A stretch of 64,000 bases of DNA from UBA961 sp049317525 (lineage in GTDB: Bacteria > Bacteroidota > Ignavibacteria > Kapaibacteriales > UBA961), in assembly GCA_049317525.1 (NCBI GenBank), contig JBMOIC010000013.1, positions 6,381 through 70,380 of the forward strand, written 5' to 3'. This document shows positions 51,183-62,200 of this stretch, one piece after another (the stretch's first letter is position 1; each line of letters begins with the position of its first letter). The position numbers and the translations under genes were made by a program. The notes beneath the pieces were generated by a model. It was not told the origin of the DNA. It saw only the letters and a list, made by a program, of their open reading frames with translations, and did not search any database.

Positions 51183-53525
51183 ATGACATATAAACTTTTT
51201 ATGTGGATTGTCTTTTTGATATTAATCATGCCATGTACCACTTTGTATTCGCAACAATCTGCAATTAGTATTTCGGGGATTATTAGTGATTCTTTATCAG
51301 GAGAAACACTCATTGGGGCAACACTAACAATAAGTAAAGAAGATAATCCAAAAATAATCAGTGGAACATATTCTAATAAGTTTGGATTTTTTTCAATTCC
51401 AGCTGTCAAACCTGGCTCTTATATCATTTCATGTTCATCGATAGGATATAATACCAAATCACTTCCTTTAGAAATTAAAAAAAATAATGTGAGAATAGAT
51501 ATTTCTTTGACGAATAGAACAAGCAAAACCAAAGAAATTACCGTAACTGCACAAAAAGAGCAAGCCTCAATTCAATCGTTAAATACAGTTGAATTATCTA
51601 AAGATTTTCTCAAACAAATGCCTTCTATTGGAGGTGAAACCGACGTTTTTAGAGTATTACAATTAATGCCAGGAATTAAAAGTGCAAGCGAATTATCAAG
51701 CGGCTTATATGTAAGAGGTGGCTCTCCAGACCAAAATTTGATCCTGTTAGATGGTGTTATTGTATATAATCCTTCTCATTTGGGAGGATTCTTATCAACA
51801 TTTAATAGTGATGCATTAAAAGATATTAGAATGATAAAAGGGGGCTTTCCGGCAGAATATGGCGGGCGTTTATCAAGTGTTTTAGACCTAACCATGAAAG
51901 AGGGAACCAAAGAAAAAATTTCTGGTAGTGCAGGCATATCAATGATATCATCGCGATTATCTGTAGAAGGACCAATTAATGATGAATCTACATTTATGAT
52001 TTCTGGTCGTAGAATGTATTTTGATGTATTAACTTCACTGATTTCTAAAGAGTTAAGTGATAATACACCACAATATTATTTCTATGATATCAATGCAAAA
52101 ATTAATTATAAACTAGGAATGAATGATAGATTATTTGTCAGCGGATATTTTGGACGAGATGTATTATCAGAACCTAAACTTGCATCAAATGAAGGAACAA
52201 CTTTTGGTTTAGATTGGGGAAATTCGACATTAAATGCACGGTGGATGCATATATTTTCTCCTGCTGTATTCACCAATTTTAGCGCTATTTATACTGATTA
52301 TAATTTCAGTACTAATTTTGGACAAAGATCCGGTAATGATACTAATTCTACACAATTTAATTTCTCAAGTCTTTCTAAAATTCGAGATTATATGTTTCGT
52401 GGAGAAGCCCAGTATTTTGCTTATGATAATCATACAATTAAATGTGGTTTTGAAGCCATTCATCATAAATTCACTGCGAATGCAACTGATTCAATTGATA
52501 CAAGCCAAGGTGATCTATTATTAAGAGCAAATACTCAACAAGCCTTAGAATTAGCATTATATGCTCAAGATGAATGGAAAATACAAGACAATTGGTTGAT
52601 GAATGCTGGCGGTAGATTATATTATTTTCAAAATGGTAATTATCTTCAATTTGAACCAAGGATAAGCACACAATACTTTTTGGCTGATAATCTTCATATT
52701 CATGCTTCTTATGCAAGGGCGCATCAATTTTTGCATTTAATTGTCCGCAATGATATTGCATTACCTACTGATTTATGGTTTCCATCTACAGAGAACATCA
52801 AACCATCGATGGCTGATCAAGTTACTTCTGGAATCGAATATAGAACAGACGACAAAACATGGAAATTTACCATTGATGGATACTATAAAGAAATGTCTAA
52901 TCTGTATGAATATAAGGATACAGCATCATTTACTTTAGGTTTACCATTAGAACAGCAATTTACATCTGGTAATGGCACTTCATATGGAATGGAAGTATTC
53001 ATAAATAAACAAATTGGCTCATTCACAGGATGGATTGGATATACTTTATCATGGACAAACAGAACATTTGCCGAATTAAATAGAGGTAGAACATTTTTCC
53101 CTCGTTATGATCGTAGGCATGATATTTCTGTTGCATTAAGTTGGAAATTAGGCGCATCTTGGCAGCTAGGAGCTACGTGGGTTTATGGTACTGGGCAGGC
53201 ATACACAATGCCTACAAGTAAATATGTAATTCCAGACTTCACAGGAAATAATGGCATAAGAACAGCATATGATTTCAGTGAAAGGAATGGTTATAGATTA
53301 CCCTCTTTTCACAAATTAGATCTAAACTTTATTCATTTGTTCTCGTGGTTTGGCTTACCTATGCAGTTTTCTATAAATATTTATAATGCATATAATCGCT
53401 TAAATCCATTTGCACAGTATATAGCAGATGAGTATGATCCTGCTACAAATACTAATAAAACAGTTGTGAAGCAAATAACTCTTTTCCCATTTATTCCTAC
53501 TTTTGGATTAAGTGCAACTTTTTAA
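51183..53525 (+). CDS. TonB-dependent receptor
   Basis: 780 residues from the ATG at 51183 (MTYKLFMWIVFLILIMPC...), which gives a signal peptide; a longer frame from 51093 overlaps the preceding gene. A carboxypeptidase-regulatory-like domain (SGIISDSLSGETLIGATLT) precedes a plug (ELSSGLYVRGGSPDQNLILLDG cut at 20 here; about residues 165-205) and a 22-strand-like barrel. The likely partner is the DUF4249 lipoprotein 11 nt downstream. The transported compound is not predictable. Confidence 0.85.
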   Translation: MTYKLFMWIVFLILIMPCTTLYSQQSAISISGIISDSLSGETLIGATLTISKEDNPKIISGTYSNKFGFFSIPAVKPGSYIISCSSIGYNTKSLPLEIKKNNVRIDISLTNRTSKTKEITVTAQKEQASIQSLNTVELSKDFLKQMPSIGGETDVFRVLQLMPGIKSASELSSGLYVRGGSPDQNLILLDGVIVYNPSHLGGFLSTFNSDALKDIRMIKGGFPAEYGGRLSSVLDLTMKEGTKEKISGSAGISMISSRLSVEGPINDESTFMISGRRMYFDVLTSLISKELSDNTPQYYFYDINAKINYKLGMNDRLFVSGYFGRDVLSEPKLASNEGTTFGLDWGNSTLNARWMHIFSPAVFTNFSAIYTDYNFSTNFGQRSGNDTNSTQFNFSSLSKIRDYMFRGEAQYFAYDNHTIKCGFEAIHHKFTANATDSIDTSQGDLLLRANTQQALELALYAQDEWKIQDNWLMNAGGRLYYFQNGNYLQFEPRISTQYFLADNLHIHASYARAHQFLHLIVRNDIALPTDLWFPSTENIKPSMADQVTSGIEYRTDDKTWKFTIDGYYKEMSNLYEYKDTASFTLGLPLEQQFTSGNGTSYGMEVFINKQIGSFTGWIGYTLSWTNRTFAELNRGRTFFPRYDRRHDISVALSWKLGASWQLGATWVYGTGQAYTMPTSKYVIPDFTGNNGIRTAYDFSERNGYRLPSFHKLDLNFIHLFSWFGLPMQFSINIYNAYNRLNPFAQYIADEYDPATNTNKTVVKQITLFPFIPTFGLSATF

Positions 53526-53536
53526 TTGAGTTAATT

Positions 53537-54457
53537 ATGAATTATTCTATTCTATTGATATCTTTTTTTTCTATATCCATGTTTTTTCTGGGGGGATGCG
53601 AACAAACCGTCAATGTCGCTGAATTACCATTTGAAGAAAAGATTATGGTAGAAGGCATTCTTAAAGCAGATTCTATCATTGAAATTGTTTTTTCTAAAAC
53701 AGTTCCAGTATTAGACACTCAGAATCTTTATACAATTGATACTGTGAATAATAGAATCACTACTCTTCAAGGAACTATATCAATAGATGGAATTTCTTAT
53801 CCATTAATTCATATTAATAATGGCAGATATAGAATATTTGATGCTCAACAACAATCCATTAAAGGGATAATCGGATCTATATATATGTTGAATGCATCAT
53901 GGAATGACAAAATTATCTATGCCCAAACACAGATTCCAATTGCTAAGAAGCCTAATATTTTAAGCATTAACATTGATACAAGTCGTTCCTCTGTATATGG
54001 TTATCAAGATTATATCAAAGTTTTCATATCACTTTCTTATCATCCGGAAGATAAAGAAGCAACTGTACATACTATTAATACAATTTCTCCTTTTGATAAA
54101 TCTTTTTATAATGAAATTGATACATTAAACTATAAAGAATTTAATTATCCTCAATATTTCCCACCCTATTATTTTACTAAAAAAGAAATTCCCCATATTT
54201 CTTCTTTCTATGTATGGTTATATGCATCATCTAGCATCTCAATAGCTGATGTTTTATCGATGTATGCTGATTCGAAAATCATTACTAAACATTATGATAA
54301 AGCAATGAAAGAATATATCGATACTCAGTATTATGGCGATAATCTGGGTGGAATTTTTGGCGGTGGAGGCACTGGCATACATTGGAATATCAAAGGACAA
54401 GGTTTAGGCTTATTCATTGGATATTCTGATAATATTTTACCACTGCCACTACAATAG
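53537..54457 (+). CDS. DUF4249-like lipoprotein, partner of the TonB receptor
   Basis: 306 residues with lipobox GGC (FFLGGCEQTVNV) and a beta-rich mature part (EEKIMVEGILKADSIIEIVFS). DUF4249 proteins regularly lie next to TonB receptors of this type in Bacteroidota, and are thought to bind a ligand at the surface. The C terminus is Gly-rich (GGIFGGGGTGIH). It is separated from the convergent RNA methyltransferase gene by a single base. Confidence 0.7.
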   Translation: MNYSILLISFFSISMFFLGGCEQTVNVAELPFEEKIMVEGILKADSIIEIVFSKTVPVLDTQNLYTIDTVNNRITTLQGTISIDGISYPLIHINNGRYRIFDAQQQSIKGIIGSIYMLNASWNDKIIYAQTQIPIAKKPNILSINIDTSRSSVYGYQDYIKVFISLSYHPEDKEATVHTINTISPFDKSFYNEIDTLNYKEFNYPQYFPPYYFTKKEIPHISSFYVWLYASSSISIADVLSMYADSKIITKHYDKAMKEYIDTQYYGDNLGGIFGGGGTGIHWNIKGQGLGLFIGYSDNILPLPLQ

Positions 54458-54458
54458 A

Positions 54459-55958
54459 TTAAGTACGATATCTAATTCTATAAGATCTTGTTGGAGTTGC
54501 ATTTGTGTCTGGTTCTAACACTACCAATGTCTCTATAGATGGCGTCCCAGGATACATATCTAAAGCTTGCACTAAAGTTGGAATATATCCTGCTCTTTTC
54601 CATTCTGCCATCGCTTTTACGATTTGATCGATTGCACAGAATATGTGAATCACTTTTACTGGCTTTCTTAAGGCAATTTCTGCTATAACTCCCTCGGCTG
54701 TCCCCTGCCTAGGAGGATCTATAATTATATATTCAGGCTTTCCAATTTGAGGTACTAATTGTTTAATTGAATCTTTTGTAATATATGTTTCTTTAAAATT
54801 CAAAGTCCCTATTTGATGACCTGCTTTTAATCTTCTTTGTACTAAACTTTTTGCAGATTCTATTCCAGATGCCGATGAATCTAATCCAAGACTATCGGAA
54901 AATACAGAACTCAATGTATGAGAAAAAAGTCCATATCCACAATATAGATCGAGTAAGCGAGCATCTGATGGAATATCAGATAATAATTGCTGAATCCGTT
55001 TTACAACGATTCGAAGCATTGGTATATTAACTTGGGTTAGAATAAAAGGGCTTAGCTGAAATTTAATTTCTTCTATTTCTAATTTTAGCATGTCAAAACC
55101 AAAAAGCTTTTTAAGCTTCATTTGTCCTGGTGCTAAATCCTTATGATCTAAAAAATACTCTGAACGGTTTGGATCATGATACATCCATGCAGAAACTATA
55201 TTAAAATCTGATTTTTGAAGCATTTCTGCGATTAATTTCAATTTTCTAACAATTTCACCATTAATTTCAAAAACATTAAAGATGATTGCTTTTTCACCAG
55301 TATCCCTAATAATGATAAAATTAAGTGCCTCGCTCAATTCTTTATAGGGACTTGTCGCTAGTTTTTCTGCAATTGCCAAATAAATGTCATAATGCATTTC
55401 TGGTTCAATTGACGATTGGGCAACTATAGCCATTCCACGTTTAGGGAATTCTAGATGTTTTTGTTCACCAAAACCAAGGACGATAGAATGTCCACTAAAA
55501 AAAACTTTCCTGCGTGAATGTGCCCGATAATTTCTTGGCTCTGGAGCTGGTATCAAAGGCAATATTTCCCCATCTAAGTGCTTATCTGACCAGTACTTAC
55601 TAAATTCTTTTAACTTTACCATTTGTTCGGTAAAATATGGATAATGCGCTAATGGTTCAAGGCCTTCATGACTTCCCTCTGTAGCATTTCTTTCAGGCAA
55701 ACTCATCAATATACTTCGTGAAAATTTAGCTTCTTCACTATGAAAGCGGGTATTATCTATTGGTTTTTTTTGATAAAACGGTTTAAAACCAGAATCTTGA
55801 TTATTCTGTGCATCTGGATATCTGTAGTCATCTTCTTCTTTTTTGATTTTGACTGGCTTTTTCTTTTTATCTTTTATGGCTTGATAAAATGGAACAATAT
55901 CACTTGGCTTTCTTGGATTATTTCTTCCACCTAAGGTTCTGGGTTTTCTGCTTTTCAT
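54459..55958 (-). CDS. TrmA/RlmD-family tRNA/rRNA (uracil-5-)methyltransferase
   Basis: 499 residues. The C-terminal SAM-dependent methyltransferase domain shows LLDLYCGYGLFSHTL (AdoMet loop), LGLDSSASGIESAK, IIDPPRQGTAEGV and HIFCAIDQIVKAM, whose Cys is the nucleophile of the family; DMYPGTPSIETLVVLE is the end block. A basic, disordered N terminus (~60 residues, KKKKPVKIKKEEDD) is an extra feature. It methylates U54 in tRNA or a uracil in 23S rRNA; which one is not decidable here. Promoter box TAAGTTTG lies 34 nt upstream. Confidence 0.85.
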   Translation of the reverse strand: MKSRKPRTLGGRNNPRKPSDIVPFYQAIKDKKKKPVKIKKEEDDYRYPDAQNNQDSGFKPFYQKKPIDNTRFHSEEAKFSRSILMSLPERNATEGSHEGLEPLAHYPYFTEQMVKLKEFSKYWSDKHLDGEILPLIPAPEPRNYRAHSRRKVFFSGHSIVLGFGEQKHLEFPKRGMAIVAQSSIEPEMHYDIYLAIAEKLATSPYKELSEALNFIIIRDTGEKAIIFNVFEINGEIVRKLKLIAEMLQKSDFNIVSAWMYHDPNRSEYFLDHKDLAPGQMKLKKLFGFDMLKLEIEEIKFQLSPFILTQVNIPMLRIVVKRIQQLLSDIPSDARLLDLYCGYGLFSHTLSSVFSDSLGLDSSASGIESAKSLVQRRLKAGHQIGTLNFKETYITKDSIKQLVPQIGKPEYIIIDPPRQGTAEGVIAEIALRKPVKVIHIFCAIDQIVKAMAEWKRAGYIPTLVQALDMYPGTPSIETLVVLEPDTNATPTRSYRIRYRT

Positions 55959-55992
55959 GTATAAGAAGTATTGTTAACGATGCACTATGATG

Positions 55993-56000
55993 CAAACTTA
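55993..56000 (-). promoter_or_regulatory. -7 box upstream of the RNA methyltransferase gene
   Basis: TAAGTTTG on the minus strand (exact TAnnTTTG), 34 nt upstream of the start codon. No clear -33 element. Confidence 0.4.
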
Positions 56001-56189
56001 AGTATTTAACACGCTAATCTACATTTTTGAAACAAGAAGAACTTTTTGATCTAGTTTTATGTAATAATCTAGTGATTAATCTTAACATTCATATCTGATA
56101 ACATAGTGGAAAATCTTATTTTGTACATAGATATTAGTGTAAGGCATATCCATACATCCCCTTTCTTTCTAAAAAGTTAAATACATTGT

Positions 56190-56609
56190 ATGGCAAAAAA
56201 TAAAACTGTCGAAACCGAAATAGATATTGATCAATTCTTAAATTCTCTTGCTGATAATGATCAAAAAAAGCAAGATTGTTTGCTTATCATAGAATTAATG
56301 AGTTCATACACAGGATGCAAGCCCAAAATGTGGGGAGCTTCTTTAATTGGATTTGGTTCTTATCATTATACATATCCAAGTGGACATACCGGCGATTGGT
56401 TTTTAATCGGTTTTTCACCTCGAAAATCTGCTATCTCTTTATATGTGTATTCTCAAACAGATCAGAATGCAGTATTATTAGAACAATTAGGAAAATATAC
56501 TGCAGGAAAAGGTTGTATTTATATCAAAAAAGTATCAGATATCAATATAAATATTTTAGAAAATATCTGTCGTAATACAATTGCATTCCTAAAAGAATCA
56601 TATACTTAA
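56190..56609 (+). CDS. DUF1801-like small cytoplasmic protein
   Basis: 139 residues, no signal peptide. The pattern PKMWGASLIGFGSYHYTY then GDWFLIGFSPRKSAISLYVY is that of the DUF1801/YdhG-like family, whose biochemical role is unknown. It is isolated, with 231 nt of non-coding sequence upstream. Confidence 0.8.
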   Translation: MAKNKTVETEIDIDQFLNSLADNDQKKQDCLLIIELMSSYTGCKPKMWGASLIGFGSYHYTYPSGHTGDWFLIGFSPRKSAISLYVYSQTDQNAVLLEQLGKYTAGKGCIYIKKVSDININILENICRNTIAFLKESYT

Positions 56610-56673
56610 TTCATATCAATATTGATGAATACATATTTTATAAGTCTTCTACTACTTTAATTATTTCTTTCTT

Positions 56674-57216
56674 ATGAATCGTTTATTTATTTCATTATTT
56701 ATTATTTCCTTCTTCTTTGTAGATATTCCAGCTAAAGCAGGTATTTCACCTAAAGCTCTACAAAAAATTAAAGCAGATATAGAAAAGCAAATTCCAGCAT
56801 TAAGGGAAAGTCTTATAAAAGAAGGACTAAACAAAGATCATATAGATTTTTCTTTAGATACATTTAGAATTGAACATATTACTGATAAACGTTTAGAGCT
56901 TGATAATTCTCCCATTGGCGTAAAAGCTACATTAAATGATATGATTTTTGATTATGATAAATTGATGAATAAATATTTCAATAAGCTTTTAAAATTATTG
57001 AGTGAAGATGATAAGATAAGTCTTACTACTGCTCAAAAAGCCTGGATTACTTATAGAAATACCGAAGAACAATTAATAAATACTTTATCTAAGCAACAAT
57101 ATTCTGGTGGTGGTGCCGAACAATCAATAATTTCAATTAGCATATATGCTGATTTAATTGAAAATCGAGCAATAACCATATTTGATTATTATAATGATAT
57201 TGTTCAAGAAGAATAA
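56674..57216 (+). CDS. LprI/DUF1311-like secreted protein
   Basis: 180 residues. Signal peptide ~1-22 (ending AKAG). The second half follows the LprI domain pattern (YDKLMNKYFNKLLKLL; AQKAWITYRNTEEQLI), a helical fold known from lysozyme-inhibitor-like proteins. The usual paired cysteines of that family are absent, so inhibition of lysozyme is uncertain. Confidence 0.65.
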   Translation: MNRLFISLFIISFFFVDIPAKAGISPKALQKIKADIEKQIPALRESLIKEGLNKDHIDFSLDTFRIEHITDKRLELDNSPIGVKATLNDMIFDYDKLMNKYFNKLLKLLSEDDKISLTTAQKAWITYRNTEEQLINTLSKQQYSGGGAEQSIISISIYADLIENRAITIFDYYNDIVQEE

Positions 57217-57277
57217 ATAGTAACTATATATATATTACTACTTATATACTTTTTAATAGTAATGTATTTACTATTTT
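57216..57277 (+). terminator. Nested hairpins after the LprI-like gene (weak terminator)
   Basis: AATAGTAA occurs at 57216-57223 and 57255-57262. The second copy pairs with TTACTATT at 57268-57275 (5-nt loop), followed by only two more T. The first copy can form a TAGTAA/TTACTA stem with 57235-57240. All pairs but one per arm are A-T, so the structure is weak. It may end the transcript or slow it. Confidence 0.3.
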
Positions 57278-57447
57278 GACTCTTAATATTGGCGCGCTAA
57301 TTCATTGTTATTCCATGTATCTACATTGTCCTTTTTTTATTTGTTGTCATTAACTTAATGCATGTGATATTTAATCATTTAAATTTCTTAATATCAAAGT
57401 ATAAATTCTGATTAGATGTTTTTGTCTTTAATTTTTTATCCTAAAAT

Positions 57448-58386
57448 ATGATCAAACAATTATCTCCTTTTTTTAATAAAACTTACACTAGTCTTCTCTC
57501 AGAACAAACAAAACATATTTTTGAGAAAATAATATTAACTATTGCGATTGCAAGTTTTTTTATTCACTTGATAATTATTTGGCTAGTGGATTTTGGCTTC
57601 ATCAGTATTCAAGGAGCGCCCCTTCTTTTTACTAATACTATAAGCGCTATATATACGCCTTTTTCATTTATTTTAGTTTATGAAGTTTATCTGCTTATAT
57701 ATTATTTACCAAAGTCAATTACAACATATATCAGCAAACAGTATGAGATTATTTCATTAATTATTATAAGACGTCTCTTTAAAGACTTATCGGAGTTAAC
57801 ATTTTCTAATAATTGGTTTAATATTAAATATGATTTGGAATTTACTTATGACTTAATAGCATCAGTTCTTCTTTTTTTTCTGATTTATCAGTTTTATGTT
57901 CAAAACAAAAAACGTTATCGAACTGAAGATATTAGTGCTAGCAAAGCAGAAAGCATATCTACATTTATAAAAATCAAAAAAATTATCGCTACTCTTTTAG
58001 TTCCTGCCCTTTTTATTGCTGCTATATATTCATTTTTGCATTGGATTATGAGTGTACTTTCTCCAAGTGATATTCAATCTATATCTCTAAAAAATATAAA
58101 TAATATATTCTTTGAGCAGTTTTTTTCTATGCTAATCATTGCTGATGTCATTCTATTACTATTTTCATTTTTTCACACCGATGAATTTCATAAAGTGATA
58201 AGAAATTCAGGATTTATCATATCCACAATCTTAATAAGATTATCATTTGCGGCAACCGGATTGCTAAACACTGCATTAATTATTTCTGCGGTTGTATTTG
58301 GGCTTGTAATTTTAATAATACATAATCAATTTGAAAAGAAATTATCACTTCAGGAAAATCTTAACAGTCATGAATATGATGCTTGA
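57448..58386 (+). CDS. Multi-pass membrane protein of unknown function
   Basis: 312 residues with about six to seven hydrophobic segments (~32-52, 58-80, ~135-150, ~178-200, ~220-240, ~250-290). A cytoplasmic-looking loop (~150-175) is basic. No family recognised. A box TGTTTTTG (one mismatch to TAnnTTTG) lies 24 nt upstream. The next gene, a glycosyltransferase, starts 87 nt after the stop, so an envelope-polysaccharide role is conceivable but unsupported. Confidence 0.5.
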   Translation: MIKQLSPFFNKTYTSLLSEQTKHIFEKIILTIAIASFFIHLIIIWLVDFGFISIQGAPLLFTNTISAIYTPFSFILVYEVYLLIYYLPKSITTYISKQYEIISLIIIRRLFKDLSELTFSNNWFNIKYDLEFTYDLIASVLLFFLIYQFYVQNKKRYRTEDISASKAESISTFIKIKKIIATLLVPALFIAAIYSFLHWIMSVLSPSDIQSISLKNINNIFFEQFFSMLIIADVILLLFSFFHTDEFHKVIRNSGFIISTILIRLSFAATGLLNTALIISAVVFGLVILIIHNQFEKKLSLQENLNSHEYDA

Positions 58387-58472
58387 TTAATTCACAAAGT
58401 GCATTGTATTCAGTATGTTTTTTCCTATATCTACAATACCAACTATTACATTATTTGTTTAATGATGTGTTC

Positions 58473-59204
58473 ATGAAAAATATTTTTGTTATTCATGCCC
58501 TTAAAGGATATGAATTTCATGCTGAAAGAATAAAGAAGTTATTTAGTCAATATAATCTAGATTTTGAGTTTATAACAGATGGTGACCCATCTTTAACAAA
58601 TAAGGATATAATCAATTCTTATTTTGTTTCTAATATTGACAAAGTGATGTCTATAGGTGTGCTTTCATGCACTTTGAATCATATATATGCATATAAGAGA
58701 ATCATTGAACAAGGCCTTGATTATGCCATTATTTTTGAAAATGACCCTTTTTTTCTTGATGATTTTTCTAAAAATATTGCAATAATTGAACAAGAATTAC
58801 AGCATATTCCTACCGGATTTATCATCTCTTTAGAAAACAGTACTTTGCGTTTTCCTTCTTTTTTCCAGACACAGAACAATCAAATTCTCTATAAAGCAAA
58901 ATCAGGTAGAATGGCTGGGGCTTATCTGATAGACAATGAAGGTGCAAAGAATATCTTAAACTATCTTGATACATATAAATGCAATAATGTCATAGACTTA
59001 TGGCATAATACATTAATTGACAATAATATAATTACAATGTATTGGGCGCATCCCGCTTTTGTAGAACAGGGCTCGCATAATGGCCTTTTACATTCTACAA
59101 TTTCAAGCAAACCTAGTTCTATATTCAGACGTATTTCTTGGTTAGCTCAAAAATTATATAAATATTACTTCAGACGTCTATTTACTGAACAAGATATTAT
59201 ATAA
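58473..59204 (+). CDS. Glycosyltransferase family 25-like protein
   Basis: 243 residues from the ATG at 58473 (MKNIFVIHALKGYEF); a longer frame from 58383 adds a hydrophobic stretch that does not fit. GT25 features are the N-terminal VIHALKG-type strand, CTLNHIYAYKRIIEQ and DYAIIFENDPFF, where the usual EDD reads END. LPS-biosynthesis GT25 enzymes add galactose or glucose to lipopolysaccharide or protein. The basic C-terminal tail could contact the membrane. The donor and acceptor are unknown. Confidence 0.75.
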   Translation: MKNIFVIHALKGYEFHAERIKKLFSQYNLDFEFITDGDPSLTNKDIINSYFVSNIDKVMSIGVLSCTLNHIYAYKRIIEQGLDYAIIFENDPFFLDDFSKNIAIIEQELQHIPTGFIISLENSTLRFPSFFQTQNNQILYKAKSGRMAGAYLIDNEGAKNILNYLDTYKCNNVIDLWHNTLIDNNIITMYWAHPAFVEQGSHNGLLHSTISSKPSSIFRRISWLAQKLYKYYFRRLFTEQDII

Positions 59205-59266
59205 ATAGATGTACTTATTATTAGAATGTGCTTTCCTCATTCCCTTTAGATTTACTGTGAGTTTAT

Positions 59267-62200
59267 ATGCTTTCACTGCGACTTCATTCAATTATTACAT
59301 TCTTGTTGTTTTTTATCATAAGTATATGTCATGCAGATACATATTGGAATGGTTCTACATATTTTACTGAAATTAAGGGTGGTAATTCACAAAACTATCT
59401 TCAAAAAGCCAAATATGCGATGTACATACCTAATAATGTAGAAACAATCAAAGGTATTCTGATTCATCAGCATGGTTGTGGAGCCGAAGGTTCGGGAGAA
59501 CCAATTGTCACTGATGCTCAGTATCAAGCTTTCGCAAATGCTTGGAATATTGCTATTATTGCCCCAGATTTATATCCTATTCAAGGCAAAAATTGTTATG
59601 ATTGGGTACAACCACAAGATGGCTCGGCACAATCACTATTAGCTGGTTTAGATTCTTTAGCTGCGCAAAGTGGTCATCCAGAATTAACATCTGCTCCTTG
59701 GCTTTTATGGGGACATTCCGGCGGTGGACATTGGGCGCTTTCTATGACAAATCTATTTCCAGAAAAAGTTATTGCTACTTTTGTCTATTCTCCTGCACTT
59801 AACATACCAATAGAATATTCCGATAAAGCGGCCAAAGTTCCTATTATGATTCGTCATGCTGGTGCTTTTGATTATAATGGCCCTGGTGGAGATTGTTGGA
59901 ATACTGCTCTTAATACTTTCTCTAAAATCCGCAAGATGAATGGCAATATTAGTATTGCATATACACCAAATCAAAATCACAATTATAGCTTTGTTCGTTA
60001 TATGGCTATCCCCTTTTTTGAATCTATTCTTTCTTTGCGATTACCAGAAAGTGGCTCTATTCTTAAAAATATTGATGCAAATAAAGGGTTTTTAGTAGAT
60101 ACAAGTACTTCTGGCAAACCGGCTATATATTCCGCGTCTTCTTTTACTGGGAATCCCCTTTCAAAATCATGGCTTCCAGATTCTCTGTGTGCAACAAAAT
60201 TCCAAGAATTTATAGTAAGTGGAACAATTAAAGATATTACTCCACCATCTGCTCCTATCAAAGTTCAGGCGCAAACAAATGGCCTTTCTACACTTGCAAT
60301 TAGTTGGAAAGCACATGCAGATCATGAATCTGGAATTAAACATTTTAATATATATCTAAATGATATAAAAGTAGCTACATATCCCGAGCAATCCTATTAT
60401 CAATATTTTGATACTAATTCAGATAAGCCTATTCCGACAGAACAACCTGCTATGAATTATACGATCTATAATGCTAATCTAAAGAATACTAATACTGTCG
60501 CAATTTCTACTATAAATCATGCTGATTTAGAGTCTGCAAAAACTTCTATTACTGTGATAACAGTTCAATCTGATGATCACAAAAGTTTTTATGTGTCCTC
60601 TGCTGGCAATGATGCAAATCCTGGGACAAAAGATGCTCCATTTTTAAGTATTAATAAAGCAAAGAAAGAAATTCGCAAGATTAATAAATCAATAGATAAA
60701 GATATTGTTGTTTTTATCATGAATGGTATGTATATCATTGATTCTACATTAATATTTGATTATGATGATTCAGGATTTAATGGACACACAATTCGCTATC
60801 AAGCATTTGATTGTCAAAAACCAATAATTAGTGGTGGAAAGCGCATTATAAATTGGGTTTTACACGATGCTGCTAAAAATATTTATAAGGCTTTTATAGA
60901 TTCATCATTTGATACAAGACAATTATATATTAATGGACGAAGAGCAATTAGGGCTAGATCTATAGATGCAGAAGGTTGGAAAGAGACAAGTAATGGATAT
61001 AGTAGTCCAATCAATATTTCTAATTGGTCTAATATTTCGAATATAGAAATTGTTGCAAGAAATGAATGGAAACATCACCGAGGATTAATTGACTCTGTTA
61101 ATGGAAATTCTATTATAATGTCGCAGCCTTATTGGACAAATGTCCACAAGCAATTTGATGCCCCACCTGTATGGATAGAAAATGCCTATGAATTACTTGA
61201 TGCTGAAGATGAATGGTATCTTGATAAAAAAGCGGGCATAATCTATGTAAAATGTAAAGCAAATGAAGATATTCAGCAAGCAGAAATTATTGTTCCTAAG
61301 CTTGAATTATTAATGAGATGTTCTGGCTTACAGAATACTGAATTTAATGGAATTACTTTTTCACATGCAACGTGGTTACAGCCAAATTCTCAATTTGGTT
61401 ATCCCGTTGTGCAGGCAGATGTCCGATTTGACAATACTACATGGGTACAAAATCCAGGTAATATTATCTTAGAATATTGTAGAAATGTGAACTTTTTACA
61501 TTCCACTTTTGAACATTTGGGCAGTACAGCATTACAATTATATTTTGGATGTAAGAATAACAAAATATTCAATAATACATTTAAAGATATTTCTGGAAGT
61601 GCAATTGCAATTGGAAGTATTATGTCTTTTAGTTTATCAGAAAACGATATGGTAAAAGATAATACAGTAGAAAATAATTTGATTAGAGATATTGGTGTTG
61701 AATATGAAAGTAGCGTTGGTGTATTTACCCCAATTAGCGAGAATACAATTATCAATTCAAATACATTAATTCAATTACCATATACAGGGATTTCTGTCGG
61801 CTGGGGTTGGAACAATCAATTAATTCCGGGAAGAAATATACAAGTAAAGAATAATCGCATAGATTCTATTATGACGAAGCTAAAAGATGGAGGAGGCATC
61901 TATACAATTGGATCTTTACCTGGTGCGGATATTTCATATAATTATATAAGCAATGTATTAAATGGTTTTGGGGCATTATATCCAGATTTAGGCTCAAGCA
62001 ATATGAGATGGCATCATAATGTAATCAAGAATGTAAAATGCTGGCTTAGTTTGTGGTCGGATCAATGTCTAAAAGACACCGTAGAAAATAATTATTCAGA
62101 TACTCAAGTAAGTGCCATTAATGGAACAAATTGTATTATTAGAAATAATGAGTTTATTGTGAATGATAAGTGGAATCAAGAAGCGCTTGATATTATGTCT

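Noticed and set aside
61399..61755. 118-codon antisense frame in the beta-helix gene
   Set aside because: Lies wholly within a clearly coding beta-helix region on the opposite strand.
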